The notes under the pieces were generated by a model. The model saw nothing but the letters and a program-made list of their open reading frames with translations. It searched no databases and was not told where the DNA came from. Below, one piece after another: positions 8,639-16,681 of a stretch of DNA of 64,000 nucleotides (its first letter is position 1; each line of letters begins with the position of its first letter). The DNA is from Phenylobacterium sp. (GTDB lineage Bacteria > Pseudomonadota > Alphaproteobacteria > Caulobacterales > Caulobacteraceae): contig NZ_JAHBYD010000001.1 in assembly GCF_019636135.1 (NCBI RefSeq), positions 62,001 to 126,000 of the forward strand, written 5' to 3'. The position numbers were made by a program, and so were the translations under genes.

Positions 8639-9664
8639 CTAGGCGGGCCTCAGCCTGTAGTGGCTCACGCCCCATTCCGTGCCGCCGCGGTGGCCGAAGA
8701 GGCCGGCGGTGGCCAGGAAGAAGAGGCGCCAGCGGCGATGCCACAGGGTGGCGTCCCTGCCGTAGACGGCCTCCAGCGTGGGCCGGATCCTGTCGATGTT
8801 GCGGTCGTAGGCCTCCAGCCAGTGGAGCGCCGTCTTCTCGTAGTGGGTCCCGCTCCAGCGCCAGTCCTGCTCGACCTCGAACAGGTCGGGGAACTGGGCC
8901 ATCAGGCCGTGGCTGGGCATGACGCCGCCCGAGAAGAAGTGCTTCCCGATCCAGTCGGCCTCGTCGTCGACGTCGAAGCGGTAGGGCGTGGTCCGGTGCG
9001 TGAAGACGTGGATGAAGAGGCGGCCGTCGGGCTTCAGCCAGGTCTTCACCCGGCCCAGGAGGGCGCGCCAGTTCGACATGTGCTCGAACATCTCGACCGA
9101 GACGACGCGGTCGAATTCGCCGGGCGCTTCGAAGTCGTTCATGTCGCAGGTGACGACCTCGAGGTTCGACAGGCCCCGCTCCTGCGCGCGGGCCATGATG
9201 AAGGCCTTCTGGCTGGCCGAGTTCGAGACCGAGGTGATGCGGGCGTTCGGATAGGCCCTGGCCATCCAGAGCGAGAGCGAGCCCCAGCCGCAGCCGAGCT
9301 CCAGGATCCGCTGGCCGTCGGCCAGGTCGGCGTGCTCGGCGGTCTCCTTCAGCGCATGCTCCTCGGCCTCGCGGATGGTGTCGCCGGGGTTCCTGTAGAG
9401 GCAGGACGAGTACTTGAGCTGTGGGCCGAGACAGTGGAGGAAGAAGTCGGCGGGGACCTCGTAGTGCTGGGCGTTGGCCGCATCGGTGTGGATGGCGATC
9501 GGATGCTCGGCCATGTCGCGGGCGAAGGCGGCTTCCGTGCCGGCGCCGGCCTTGGCGTGTTCGCGGCGCGCATTGGCGACCAGCAGGCGGATCGCGGTCT
9601 TGCGCACGATGTCGGGAAGCGGCGCGCCTTCGAAGGTGTCGATGGTGAACGAGATCAGACTCAT
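8639..9664 (-). CDS. CFA-synthase-family SAM-dependent methyltransferase
   Basis: A 341-residue protein related to cyclopropane-fatty-acyl-phospholipid synthase, which methylenates or methylates acyl chains in membrane phospholipids. The SAM motif LELGCGWGSLSLWMA, the CFA-typical QYSSCLY-like LKYSSCLYR, VSVEMFEHM and FTHRTTPYRF are all present. It is shorter than E. coli Cfa (382) and lacks part of the N-terminal domain, so methyl transfer (as in branched, furan or methyl-acyl synthesis) is as likely as cyclopropanation. The ATG at 9664 gives MSLISFTIDTFEGAPLPD. It is followed by DUF1295 upstream on the same strand (17 bases apart), suggesting co-transcription. Confidence 0.88.
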   Translation of the reverse strand: MSLISFTIDTFEGAPLPDIVRKTAIRLLVANARREHAKAGAGTEAAFARDMAEHPIAIHTDAANAQHYEVPADFFLHCLGPQLKYSSCLYRNPGDTIREAEEHALKETAEHADLADGQRILELGCGWGSLSLWMARAYPNARITSVSNSASQKAFIMARAQERGLSNLEVVTCDMNDFEAPGEFDRVVSVEMFEHMSNWRALLGRVKTWLKPDGRLFIHVFTHRTTPYRFDVDDEADWIGKHFFSGGVMPSHGLMAQFPDLFEVEQDWRWSGTHYEKTALHWLEAYDRNIDRIRPTLEAVYGRDATLWHRRWRLFFLATAGLFGHRGGTEWGVSHYRLRPA

Positions 9665-9681
9665 ACGGGAACTCGGGGTCC

Positions 9682-10470
9682 TCAGCGTTTCGGGGGCGAC
9701 GGGAAGAATACGGAGACGCGGGCCTGATAGCTGCGGAACCTGTCGCCGCGCGACTTCAGCATCTGGGCTTCCAGCGGCGGGACGCCCGAGACGTAGCGGA
9801 GCAGGCCGAACATGACGAGCGGGGCGGCGAGGCTGAGCCAGGTGAGCGGTTGGGCCGGATCGAGGGCGATGGCCGGGTAGGCGAGCCAGCCCATCCACTG
9901 GAAGAAGTAGTTCGGGTGGCGCGACCAGGCCCAGAGGCCCCGGTCCATGACCCGGCCCTTGTTCTCGGGGTTGGCGCGGAAGGCCTTCATCTGTCCGTCG
10001 GAGAGCCCCTCGCCGACGATGGCGGCCAGGAAGATCGCGACCGCCAGGGCGTCGCGCCAGCCCAGCGGGCCGGGCGCGCGGGCGGCCAGGATGACGGAGA
10101 GCGACAGCAGCGCCGTCGCCGGCGCCTGCGGCAGGGTCACGAACAGCATGCGGCTGGCGTACCTGTCGCCGAAGTCCTTGCGGAAGGCGGCGTAGCGGCT
10201 GTCCTCGGGATGGCCCGCCACGCGCGGCGTCAGGTAGGCGCCGAGGCGCAGGGCCCAGATCGCCATGAAGGCCGCCACCAGCCAGCGCCGCTCGGGCGGC
10301 GACCCGGCGCCGAAGCCGCAGAGGGCCGCCGCCGCCAGCGTGATCCCCGTGCCCCACGTCCAGAAGACGTCGGTCCAGCCGCCGTTCCCACGCGCCACCC
10401 CGAACGCCCAGGCCGCGACCATGACCACGAGCATGGCGCCCAACACGCCCAGCACCAGTTGAAACAGCAT
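9682..10470 (-). CDS. DUF1295 membrane protein (steroid 5-alpha-reductase-like)
   Basis: A 262-residue integral membrane protein with about six hydrophobic spans, the first starting at the ATG (MLFQLVLGVLGAMLVVMVAA). The C-terminal signature DRGLWAWSRHPNYFFQWMGW is diagnostic of DUF1295, a member of the isoprenylcysteine methyltransferase / steroid-reductase superfamily. EGLSDGQMKAFRANPENKGRV precedes it, as usual. It probably reduces or modifies a lipid acyl chain in the inner membrane. It lies immediately upstream of the CFA-like gene and is divergent from the FAD oxidoreductase and DUF1365, the commonest partners of this family. Confidence 0.88.
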   Translation of the reverse strand: MLFQLVLGVLGAMLVVMVAAWAFGVARGNGGWTDVFWTWGTGITLAAAALCGFGAGSPPERRWLVAAFMAIWALRLGAYLTPRVAGHPEDSRYAAFRKDFGDRYASRMLFVTLPQAPATALLSLSVILAARAPGPLGWRDALAVAIFLAAIVGEGLSDGQMKAFRANPENKGRVMDRGLWAWSRHPNYFFQWMGWLAYPAIALDPAQPLTWLSLAAPLVMFGLLRYVSGVPPLEAQMLKSRGDRFRSYQARVSVFFPSPPKR

Positions 10471-10614
10471 CCGCCCTCCGCCAGCCCGCGGATACCAGCA
10501 TGATCCGGCGCGCGACGCATCCGGTGCTGTGACGAAGCCGTAGCCTTTGCTAAGCAGTCCGGCGTCGGGAAGCACGCCGGGGTCGGTTGCGTGCAGAGAG
10601 GTGGAAGCGGCGGC

Positions 10615-11952
10615 ATGAGTGCGAATGAGCGGCTGAGCGTGGCCGTGGTCGGCGCCGGCGTGGCGGGGCTCTCGGCGGCGTGGCTGCTGTCGGAACGTCA
10701 CGACGTCACCCTGTTCGAGGCCGATTCCCGCCTGGGCGGCCACGCCAACACGGCCGAGGCGCCCGGCCGCGCCGGCCCGGTGCCGGTCGACACCGGCTTC
10801 ATCGTCTACAACGAGGGCAACTACCCCAACTTCACGGCGCTGCTGGAGCACCTGGGCGTGCCCAGCCTCTATGCCGACATGTCGCTCTCGGTGTCGCTGG
10901 ACGACGGGGCGTTCGAATATTCGAGCTTCGGGATCGCCGGCATCTTCGCCCAGAAGCGCAACGCGCTCTCGCCGCGGTTCTGGCGGCTCCTGGCCGACAT
11001 CACCCGCTTCTTCCGCACGGCCGAGCGCGACCTGCCCGAGCTGGAGAGCAAGGCCACGTCGCTCGGCGACTACCTGCGTTCGAAGGGCTACGGCGACGCC
11101 TTCCGCGACGACCACCTGCTGCCGCAGGCGGCGGCCATCTGGTCGACGCCGCTGGACCAGATCGTCGCCTATCCGGCCGCCTCGCTGATCCGGTTCTTCC
11201 TGAACCACGGCATGATGACCATCACCGGTCGGGGCCTCTGGCGCACGGTCGAGGGCGGCAGCCGGGCCTATGTCGCCAAGCTGGCGGAAGCGTTCCACGG
11301 CGAGGTGCGCAAGGGCGTGCGCGTGGCCGGCGTCCGCCGCGACGCCAACGGCGCCGAGGTGCGACTGGCCGGCGGCGCGCGCGAACGGTTCGACCAGGTG
11401 GTGATCGCCACCCACGGCGACACGGCGCTCACGCTGCTGGAGGATCCGACGCCGGACGAGCAGCGCCTGCTGGGCTGTTTCAAGTACAGCCGCAACATGA
11501 TCGCGCTGCACACCGACCGCGTGCTGATGCCCAGGCGCAGGCGCGCCTGGACGAGCTGGAACCATATCGGTTCCCGCAGCGCGCCGGGCGAGGGCGCCTG
11601 CACCTACTGGATGACGCGGCTTCAGAGCCTCAGGAACGCGCCCGACATCTTCTGCACGCTGAACCCCAACAAGGAGATCGCGGCGGACAAGCTGATCCGC
11701 ACCGAGGTCTACGAGCACCCGCTGTTCGACGGCGCGGCGATCGCGGCGCAGCGCGAGTTCTGGGACATCCAGGGCGTGCGGCGGACGTGGTTCTGCGGGT
11801 CGTATCTGGGCCACGGCTTCCATGAGGACGCGCTGCAGTCGGGCCTGGCGGTGGCCGAGCAACTGGGCGGCGTGCGCCGGCCCTGGACCGTCGAGAACGA
11901 GAGCGGCCGCATCCACGTGTGCGAGCCCGATCTGGCGGAAGAGGCGGCCTGA
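10615..11952 (+). CDS. FAD-dependent amine-oxidase-type oxidoreductase
   Basis: A 445-residue flavoprotein. The dinucleotide-binding motif VAVVGAGVAGLSAAWLL lies at residues 9-25, with the second glycine motif in SRLGGHANT. A C-terminal FAD-contact block reads CGSYLGHGFHEDALQSGLAV. Family members desaturate or isomerise lipid-like substrates and are nearly always clustered with DUF1365 and CFA-like methyltransferases, as here. The ATG at 10615 has GAGAGGTGG about 10 bases upstream. The stop codon is two bases from the GTG of the DUF1365 gene, so the two are an operon. It is divergent from DUF1295. Confidence 0.88.
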   Translation: MSANERLSVAVVGAGVAGLSAAWLLSERHDVTLFEADSRLGGHANTAEAPGRAGPVPVDTGFIVYNEGNYPNFTALLEHLGVPSLYADMSLSVSLDDGAFEYSSFGIAGIFAQKRNALSPRFWRLLADITRFFRTAERDLPELESKATSLGDYLRSKGYGDAFRDDHLLPQAAAIWSTPLDQIVAYPAASLIRFFLNHGMMTITGRGLWRTVEGGSRAYVAKLAEAFHGEVRKGVRVAGVRRDANGAEVRLAGGARERFDQVVIATHGDTALTLLEDPTPDEQRLLGCFKYSRNMIALHTDRVLMPRRRRAWTSWNHIGSRSAPGEGACTYWMTRLQSLRNAPDIFCTLNPNKEIAADKLIRTEVYEHPLFDGAAIAAQREFWDIQGVRRTWFCGSYLGHGFHEDALQSGLAVAEQLGGVRRPWTVENESGRIHVCEPDLAEEAA

Positions 11953-11953
11953 C

Positions 11954-12757
11954 GTGTCCGCCCCAGGTTGGAAATCGGGGCTCTATCCGGGGATCGTGAC
12001 CCACGCGCGGCTGAAGCCTCGCGTGCATAAGCTGCGCTACCGCATCTTCATGCTGCTGCTCGACCTGGACGAACTGGCGGCGCTGGACCGGGGGCTGAGG
12101 CTGTTCTCCCTGAAGGGCTTCAACCTCACCGGCTTCCGCGAGCGCGCGCACGGCGACGGCTCGGCGGTTCCGCTGAAGGCGCAGGTGGAGGCGCAGCTCG
12201 CCGCGGCGGGCGTCGCGCACGGTGGGCCGGTCCGGATGCTGGCGATGCCGCGGATACTGGGGACGGGCTTCAACCCGCTCACTGTCTACTACTGCCACCG
12301 GGCGGACGGGGCGCTCTCGGCTATCCTGTACGAGGTAAACAACACCTTCGGCGAAAGGCACAGCTACCTCATCCCTGCAGATGATGCGCCCGTGGTGAAG
12401 CAGGCCTGCGAGAAGGGCTTCTACGTCTCGCCCTTCATGGACATGGAGCTCAGCTACGCGTTCCGCATGCGCCCGCCCCTCTCCGGGGAATCGGGCGAGC
12501 AGGTGCAGGTCTTCGTCGACGTGGACGACGCCGAGGGCCGGGTGCTGGCGGCGGGCTTCACCGGCGTGCGCCAGGACCTCACCGACCGCAACCTCCTCCG
12601 CGCCTGGCTGACGCACCCCTGGATGACGCTCGGCGTGCTGGGCGCGATCCACTGGGAAGCGCTCTTCATCTGGCTCAAGGGCGAAAAGATCCGCACCCGC
12701 CCGCCGAAACCGCAATGGGCCGTGACGGTCGTGACGCCCGCGAAGCTTGCGGCCTGA
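11954..12757 (+). CDS. DUF1365 domain protein
   Basis: A 267-residue protein of the DUF1365 family. The N-terminus VSAPGWKSGLYPGIVTHARL (GTG start) leads into KPRVHKLRYRIFMLLLDLDE, the family opening. The core GTGFNPLTVYYCHRADG and YEVNNTFGERHSYL follow, then FYVSPFMDMELSYAF. A C-terminal hydrophobic segment (LGVLGAIHWEALFIWLKG) may anchor it to the membrane. Function is unknown, but it accompanies FAD oxidoreductase and CFA-type enzymes in lipid-modification clusters. The start is one base past the stop of the FAD gene, a sign of translational coupling. Confidence 0.88.
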   Translation: MSAPGWKSGLYPGIVTHARLKPRVHKLRYRIFMLLLDLDELAALDRGLRLFSLKGFNLTGFRERAHGDGSAVPLKAQVEAQLAAAGVAHGGPVRMLAMPRILGTGFNPLTVYYCHRADGALSAILYEVNNTFGERHSYLIPADDAPVVKQACEKGFYVSPFMDMELSYAFRMRPPLSGESGEQVQVFVDVDDAEGRVLAAGFTGVRQDLTDRNLLRAWLTHPWMTLGVLGAIHWEALFIWLKGEKIRTRPPKPQWAVTVVTPAKLAA

Positions 12758-12762
12758 GCTTC

Positions 12763-12990
12763 TCACCTCCCCCACTGCGGCAGCGACGGCGGGAGGGGGA
12801 CCGTTCGCCGATCCCGGCCTTGGGCCGGGAGAAGAGCGAATGGTGGAGGGGGCGAGCTTCATCCGCAGCATCAAGTCCGCCCGGTCGACCCGCCGAGCCT
12901 GAGGCTCGCCCCCTCCACCACCCGCTCTACGGCCTGCGGCCTCGGCGGGCGGTCCCCCTCCCGCCACTGCTGCCGCAGTGGGGGAGGTGA
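12763..12990. repeat. 228-bp element with 21-bp perfect terminal inverted repeats (GGAGGGGG family, copy 3)
   Basis: The left end 12763-12783 (starts TCACCTCCCCCACTGCGGC) is the exact reverse complement of 12970-12990. Inside are GGAGGGGGACCG and CGGTCCCCCTCC arms, and a TGGTGGAGGGGGCGAG / CTCGCCCCCTCCACCA pair, so the element can fold nearly end to end. It fills the convergent gap between the DUF1365 gene and the methyltransferase. Confidence 0.85.
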
Positions 12991-12994
12991 AAGG

Positions 12995-13762
12995 TCAGGT
13001 CTTACGGAACACCTGGATCGCGCCGACGCCGCCGAGTTCGATCGGGTCGCGGTCGCGGACGAGGCCGGCGGCGGCGGCCGGCGGTTCGGGGTCGGTCCAC
13101 CAGTAGGTGAGGCGCTCGGCGCTCTTCCGGACGATGCGCCCGGCGGCGTCGGCCACGGCGTATTCGATCACCTGGTCGAGGCGGCCCACGCCTTCGCGGA
13201 AGCGGCGCTCGCGGACGAAGAGCAGCAGCCGGCGGCCGTCCTCGAGGGCGAGCTCCATCACCGGCCGCGACGGATCGGCCGGGCCGGGCAGGCGCATGAT
13301 GTCGGGCTTGGGCAGGTGGAAGGCGGCGAGGCCGCCGGGGCCCAGGTGCCGCGCGGCGGTGGCGAAGGTGTTCCGCCAGGCCGCGCCGCCCGGCACGTGC
13401 GCGAGGGTGAAGAACGGGCAGATCACCAGGTCGAAGGCGCGCTTCAGGTCGAGCGCCGTCATGTCACCGCGGACGAGCTGCGCGCGGGCGCGGACGCCCG
13501 GCGCGAGCGCCTCGATGCGCGCGCGGCCCTGGGCCAGCATCGCCGGCGAGATGTCGACGCCGGTGACGTCGTGGCCGCGGGCGGCGAGCGCGGCGGTCAG
13601 GCGGCCGGTCCCGGCGCCGAGCTCCAGGATCGCGCCCTCCGGTGGGGCGAGGCCGGCATAGACCTGCTCGTCGCCCACGAGCGTGGGGTCGGCCGCGGTG
13701 ACGCGATCGTAGAAGGCGGCGCTCAGGCTGCCGGCCGCATAGTAGGGCGCCACCTTCGCCAT
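12995..13762 (-). CDS. Class I SAM-dependent methyltransferase
   Basis: A 255-residue cytoplasmic methyltransferase. The SAM-binding motif I is ILELGAGTGRLTAALAARGH; motif II ends VTGVDISPAML; GDMTALDL and FDLVICPFFTLAHV provide the adenine and post-II motifs. A C-terminal beta-rich region (RLTYWWTDPE) resembles small-molecule methyltransferases. The substrate is unknown. The ATG at 13762 (MAKVAPYYAAG) is chosen because the 16 residues before it are Arg-rich and unlike the family. It is transcribed divergently from the LemA operon, about 80 bases away. Confidence 0.82.
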   Translation of the reverse strand: MAKVAPYYAAGSLSAAFYDRVTAADPTLVGDEQVYAGLAPPEGAILELGAGTGRLTAALAARGHDVTGVDISPAMLAQGRARIEALAPGVRARAQLVRGDMTALDLKRAFDLVICPFFTLAHVPGGAAWRNTFATAARHLGPGGLAAFHLPKPDIMRLPGPADPSRPVMELALEDGRRLLLFVRERRFREGVGRLDQVIEYAVADAAGRIVRKSAERLTYWWTDPEPPAAAAGLVRDRDPIELGGVGAIQVFRKT

Positions 13763-13839
13763 CGCCTGCGTTGTGCCGCCCCCGTTGCGCCGGATCAACC
13801 GTCGCGGCACAGTCCCCCGCTCACGACAGAGGGATGCCC

Positions 13840-14493
13840 ATGATCCGCTTCGTCCGCCGCCTGGCGCTTCTGGTGACCCTGCCGCTGCTGCTGGCCGCGT
13901 GCGGGATCAACACGATCCCGACCAAGGAGGAGAAGGCCAAGGCCCAGTGGGCCGAGGTGCAGAACCAGTACCAGCGCCGCGCCGACCTGATTCCCAATCT
14001 CGTCGCCACGGTGAAGGGCTATGCCGCCCAGGAATCGAGCGTGTTGATCGGGGTGACCGAGGCCCGCGCCGGCGCATTGCAGGTCAAGAGCGACGCCAGC
14101 ATCACCACCGACCCGGCGGCGTTCCAGCGCTACGCCGCGGCCCAGCAGAACCTGTCCCTGGCCCTGGCGCCGCTCCGCGTGCTGCAGGAGAACTATCCGG
14201 ACCTGAAGTCGAACGAGAACTTCATGGCCCTGCAGGCCCAGCTCGAGGGCACGGAGAACCGCGTCGCCATCGCGCGGCGCGACTACAACGAGGCGGTCCG
14301 CGACTTCAACACCACCCTCCGGACCTTCCCGCAGGTGATCTGGGCCAAGACCATGTACGGCTCCTCGCAGCCGATGCAGCTCTTCCAGGCCACGGCGACG
14401 GCGCAGTCGGCGCCCACCGTCGACTTCGCGCCTGCCGCGCCCGCGGCCGCCCCGCCGCCCGGCGCCGCCCCCGGTTCGCCGCCGCCGAAGTAG
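13840..14493 (+). CDS. lemA: LemA family lipoprotein
   Basis: A 217-residue protein. A lipobox-like LLLAACGIN puts the acylated Cys near residue 19, so it is probably a membrane lipoprotein. The LemA core follows: WAEVQNQYQRRADLIPNLVA, then TVKGYAAQE and LRVLQENYPDLKSNENFMAL. The C-terminus ends in an Ala/Pro-rich tail from about residue 185. The start at 13840 (MIRFVRR) has GAGGG at 7-base spacing; the in-frame ATG six bases earlier is too close to that site. It is the first gene of a three-gene set with two TPM-domain proteins, a recurring pairing. Molecular role unresolved; envelope-linked. Confidence 0.9.
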   Translation: MIRFVRRLALLVTLPLLLAACGINTIPTKEEKAKAQWAEVQNQYQRRADLIPNLVATVKGYAAQESSVLIGVTEARAGALQVKSDASITTDPAAFQRYAAAQQNLSLALAPLRVLQENYPDLKSNENFMALQAQLEGTENRVAIARRDYNEAVRDFNTTLRTFPQVIWAKTMYGSSQPMQLFQATATAQSAPTVDFAPAAPAAAPPPGAAPGSPPPK

Positions 14494-14497
14494 GACC

Positions 14498-15319
14498 GTG
14501 CGGGCCGCCGTCCTCCGGATCGTCCTGGCGATCGGTCTGCTGCTGGCCGCCGCGCCGGCGTGGGCCGCGCCCAAGTTCCCGCCGCTGACGGGGCGGGTGG
14601 TGGACGATGCGCAGATCCTGTCGCCGGAGACGGAGGCGAAGCTGACGGCGGAGCTCGCGGCGCTGGAGCAGCAGACCGGGCATCAGCTCGTCGTCGCCAC
14701 GCTGCCAGACCTCCAGGGCTATGAGATCGAGGACTACGGCTACCAGTTGCTGCGCGCCTGGGGTATCGGCCGCAAGGGCCAGGACGACGGGGCGATCCTC
14801 ATCGTCGCGCCCCGCCAGCGGAAAGTGCGGATCGAGGTGGGCTACGGGCTGGAGCCGGTGCTGACCGACGCCATGTCGAGCCTCATCCTGTCGCGCGCGG
14901 TGCTGCCGGCGTTCAAGGCCGGCGACCTGGAGAAGGGCGTCGTCGACGGGACCGAAGCGATCGCCGCCCAGATCGGCCTGCCCCCCGCCGAGGCCCAGGC
15001 GCAGGCCGCCGCGGCGGAGGCGGCGCAGCAGCGGGCCATGGCGTCGGACGGCGGCGGGCGCGAGGGCTTCCCGTGGGTCATCGTGGCCGTCTTCATCGTC
15101 TTCTGGCTGCTGAGCGGCGTCACCCGCGTGTTCGGTGCGCGGCGGCGGTTCGGGGGCAGCGGGCTGTGGTGGCTGCTGCCGCTGATCCTGTCGAACTCGA
15201 GCCGGCGCGGCGGGTGGAGCAGCGGCGGCGGAGGCGGCTGGAGCGGCGGTGGCGGTGGCGGCGGCTTCTCCGGCGGCGGCGGTTCGGGCGGCGGCGGCGG
15301 CGCCTCCGGGAGCTGGTGA
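14498..15319 (+). CDS. TPM-domain (YgcG-type) membrane protein with Gly-rich tail
   Basis: A 273-residue protein with a signal peptide (VRAAVLRIVLAIGLLLAAAP, GTG start). The TPM/YgcG phosphatase-like domain (about 30-160) shows GRVVDDAQILSPETEAKL, QTGHQLVVATLPDL and GKDDG-like GQDDGAILIV with VGYGLE. A transmembrane span (WVIVAVFIVFWLLSGV) lies near 190. The tail from about 235 is almost pure Gly/Ser with Trp (GGGGGGFSGGGGSGGGGG). It starts 5 bases after lemA and its stop overlaps the next ATG. The family is implicated in membrane-protein quality control or photosystem repair in other lineages; the role here is unknown. Confidence 0.88.
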   Translation: MRAAVLRIVLAIGLLLAAAPAWAAPKFPPLTGRVVDDAQILSPETEAKLTAELAALEQQTGHQLVVATLPDLQGYEIEDYGYQLLRAWGIGRKGQDDGAILIVAPRQRKVRIEVGYGLEPVLTDAMSSLILSRAVLPAFKAGDLEKGVVDGTEAIAAQIGLPPAEAQAQAAAAEAAQQRAMASDGGGREGFPWVIVAVFIVFWLLSGVTRVFGARRRFGGSGLWWLLPLILSNSSRRGGWSSGGGGGWSGGGGGGGFSGGGGSGGGGGASGSW

Positions 15320-16032
15320 TGGCCAAGACCCTGCTCAGCGCCGAGGACTTCGCCGCCGTCGAGGCCGCGGTGCGCGCCGCCGAGGCCCGGACCACGGGCG
15401 AGATCTACTGCGCCGTCGCCGAGGAGAGCGCCGACTACCACGCGACCCCGCTGGCCTGGGCGGCGGGCGTGGCGCTGCTGGCGCCGGCGCTGCTGCTGAT
15501 GGCGGGCCTGCAGGTCAGCGCGCCCGACATGGCGCTCGTCGGCGGCTGGACGGCCGATCAGGTGGAGGACGTCGGCGAGGCCATGGCGCGCGCCGCGCTG
15601 ATCGGCACGCTGGTGCTCCAGGCGGCGCTCTTCCTCGTGACCCTGTTCGTGGTGGCCATCCCGCCGGTGCGGCGGGCGCTGACGCCGCGGGGCATGAAGC
15701 GCGAGCGGGTGCGGATGCGCGCCGAGGAGCTGTTCCTGTCGAAGAACCTGCACGCCACCCGCGAGCGGACGGGCATCCTGATCTACGTCTCGGCGGCCGA
15801 GCGGATGGCGGAACTGATCGCCGACGACGGCATCCACGCCCGGGTGGAGGACGGCGTCTGGGACCGCGCCATGGCGGCCCTGGTCGCCGGCCTGAAGCGG
15901 GGCGAGCCGGCCCGGGGCTTCGAGGCGGCCATCGGCCTCTGCGCCGACGTCCTGGCCGACGCGTTCCCGGCGCGCCCGGGCGACAACCCGAACGAGCTTC
16001 CCGACGCCGTGACGATCGTGCCGAGCCCCTGA
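15319..16032 (+). CDS. TPM-domain membrane protein (second copy in operon)
   Basis: A 237-residue protein starting at an ATG that overlaps the preceding stop (TGATG), so translation is coupled. The N-terminal [20 protein letters not shown] is the TPM opening. Two membrane spans follow ([19 protein letters not shown] and [19 protein letters not shown]), then the domain closes with [20 protein letters not shown] and [16 protein letters not shown]. It corresponds to the YgcG-downstream protein usually found with LemA. Function unknown; probably forms an envelope complex with the two upstream gene products. Confidence 0.85.
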   Translation: MAKTLLSAEDFAAVEAAVRAAEARTTGEIYCAVAEESADYHATPLAWAAGVALLAPALLLMAGLQVSAPDMALVGGWTADQVEDVGEAMARAALIGTLVLQAALFLVTLFVVAIPPVRRALTPRGMKRERVRMRAEELFLSKNLHATRERTGILIYVSAAERMAELIADDGIHARVEDGVWDRAMAALVAGLKRGEPARGFEAAIGLCADVLADAFPARPGDNPNELPDAVTIVPSP

Positions 16033-16213
16033 GGCCGCCCCTTCCACGTCCGGAGCCCCGGAACCTGACGAAAATCGACCCGTGCCGGCGGCCGTTTGCC
16101 CCTCTCGTTATGTAGCTGGCCTGCCGGACGTGGCGAAGAACGCTGGCCTCCGCGCCTTTGCCGCGGGGGGCGCAGGCGGTAGGATTCCGCCCAGGAACGG
16201 GCGGAGACCGGGC

Positions 16214-16678
16214 ATGGCCTACACTCTCGATGTGAACGGGAAGGCGCTGAGCGCCGACGTGGACGGCGACACGCCGCTGCTGTGGGTGCTGCGCGACACC
16301 CTGGGCCTGGTCGGCACGAAGTACGGCTGCGGCGTCGCGGCCTGCGGCGCCTGCACGGTGCATGTCGACGGCCAGCCGATGCGCTCGTGCCAGATCCCGG
16401 TCGAGGCGGTCGGCAAGGCCAAGGTCTCCACCATCGAAGGCATGTCGAGGAACGCCGTCGGCAAGAAGGTGCAGGCGGCCTGGATGGAGCTGGACGTCGC
16501 CCAGTGCGGCTACTGCCAGGCCGGCCAGATCATGAGCGCGACGGCGCTGCTCACGGCGACGCCCAAGCCGACCGACGCCCAGATCGACGAGGCCATGAAC
16601 GGCAACCTCTGCCGTTGCGCCACCTACGTCCGCATCCGCGCGGCCATCAAGCGCGCCTCCGGCCAGAAGGAGGCCTGA
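16214..16678 (+). CDS. iorA: (2Fe-2S) small subunit of a molybdenum hydroxylase (IorA-like)
   Basis: A 154-residue electron-transfer subunit. The plant-type [2Fe-2S] site is [17 protein letters not shown] with a fourth Cys in MRSCQ. The second cluster uses CGYCQAGQI and LCRCATY. Length and motif order match isoquinoline 1-oxidoreductase alpha subunits and related xanthine-dehydrogenase-family small subunits. It lies 3 bases before the molybdopterin subunit, so the two form an operon; no FAD subunit is present, as expected for this two-subunit branch that passes electrons to a membrane acceptor. The true substrate may be an aldehyde or N-heterocycle. Confidence 0.9.
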   Translation: MAYTLDVNGKALSADVDGDTPLLWVLRDTLGLVGTKYGCGVAACGACTVHVDGQPMRSCQIPVEAVGKAKVSTIEGMSRNAVGKKVQAAWMELDVAQCGYCQAGQIMSATALLTATPKPTDAQIDEAMNGNLCRCATYVRIRAAIKRASGQKEA

Positions 16679-16681
16679 GCC

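Noticed and set aside
10501-10506. TGATCC in the divergent lipid-cluster promoter, resembling an ECF -35 element
   Set aside because: No matching -10 at the right spacing; a lone hexamer is weak evidence.
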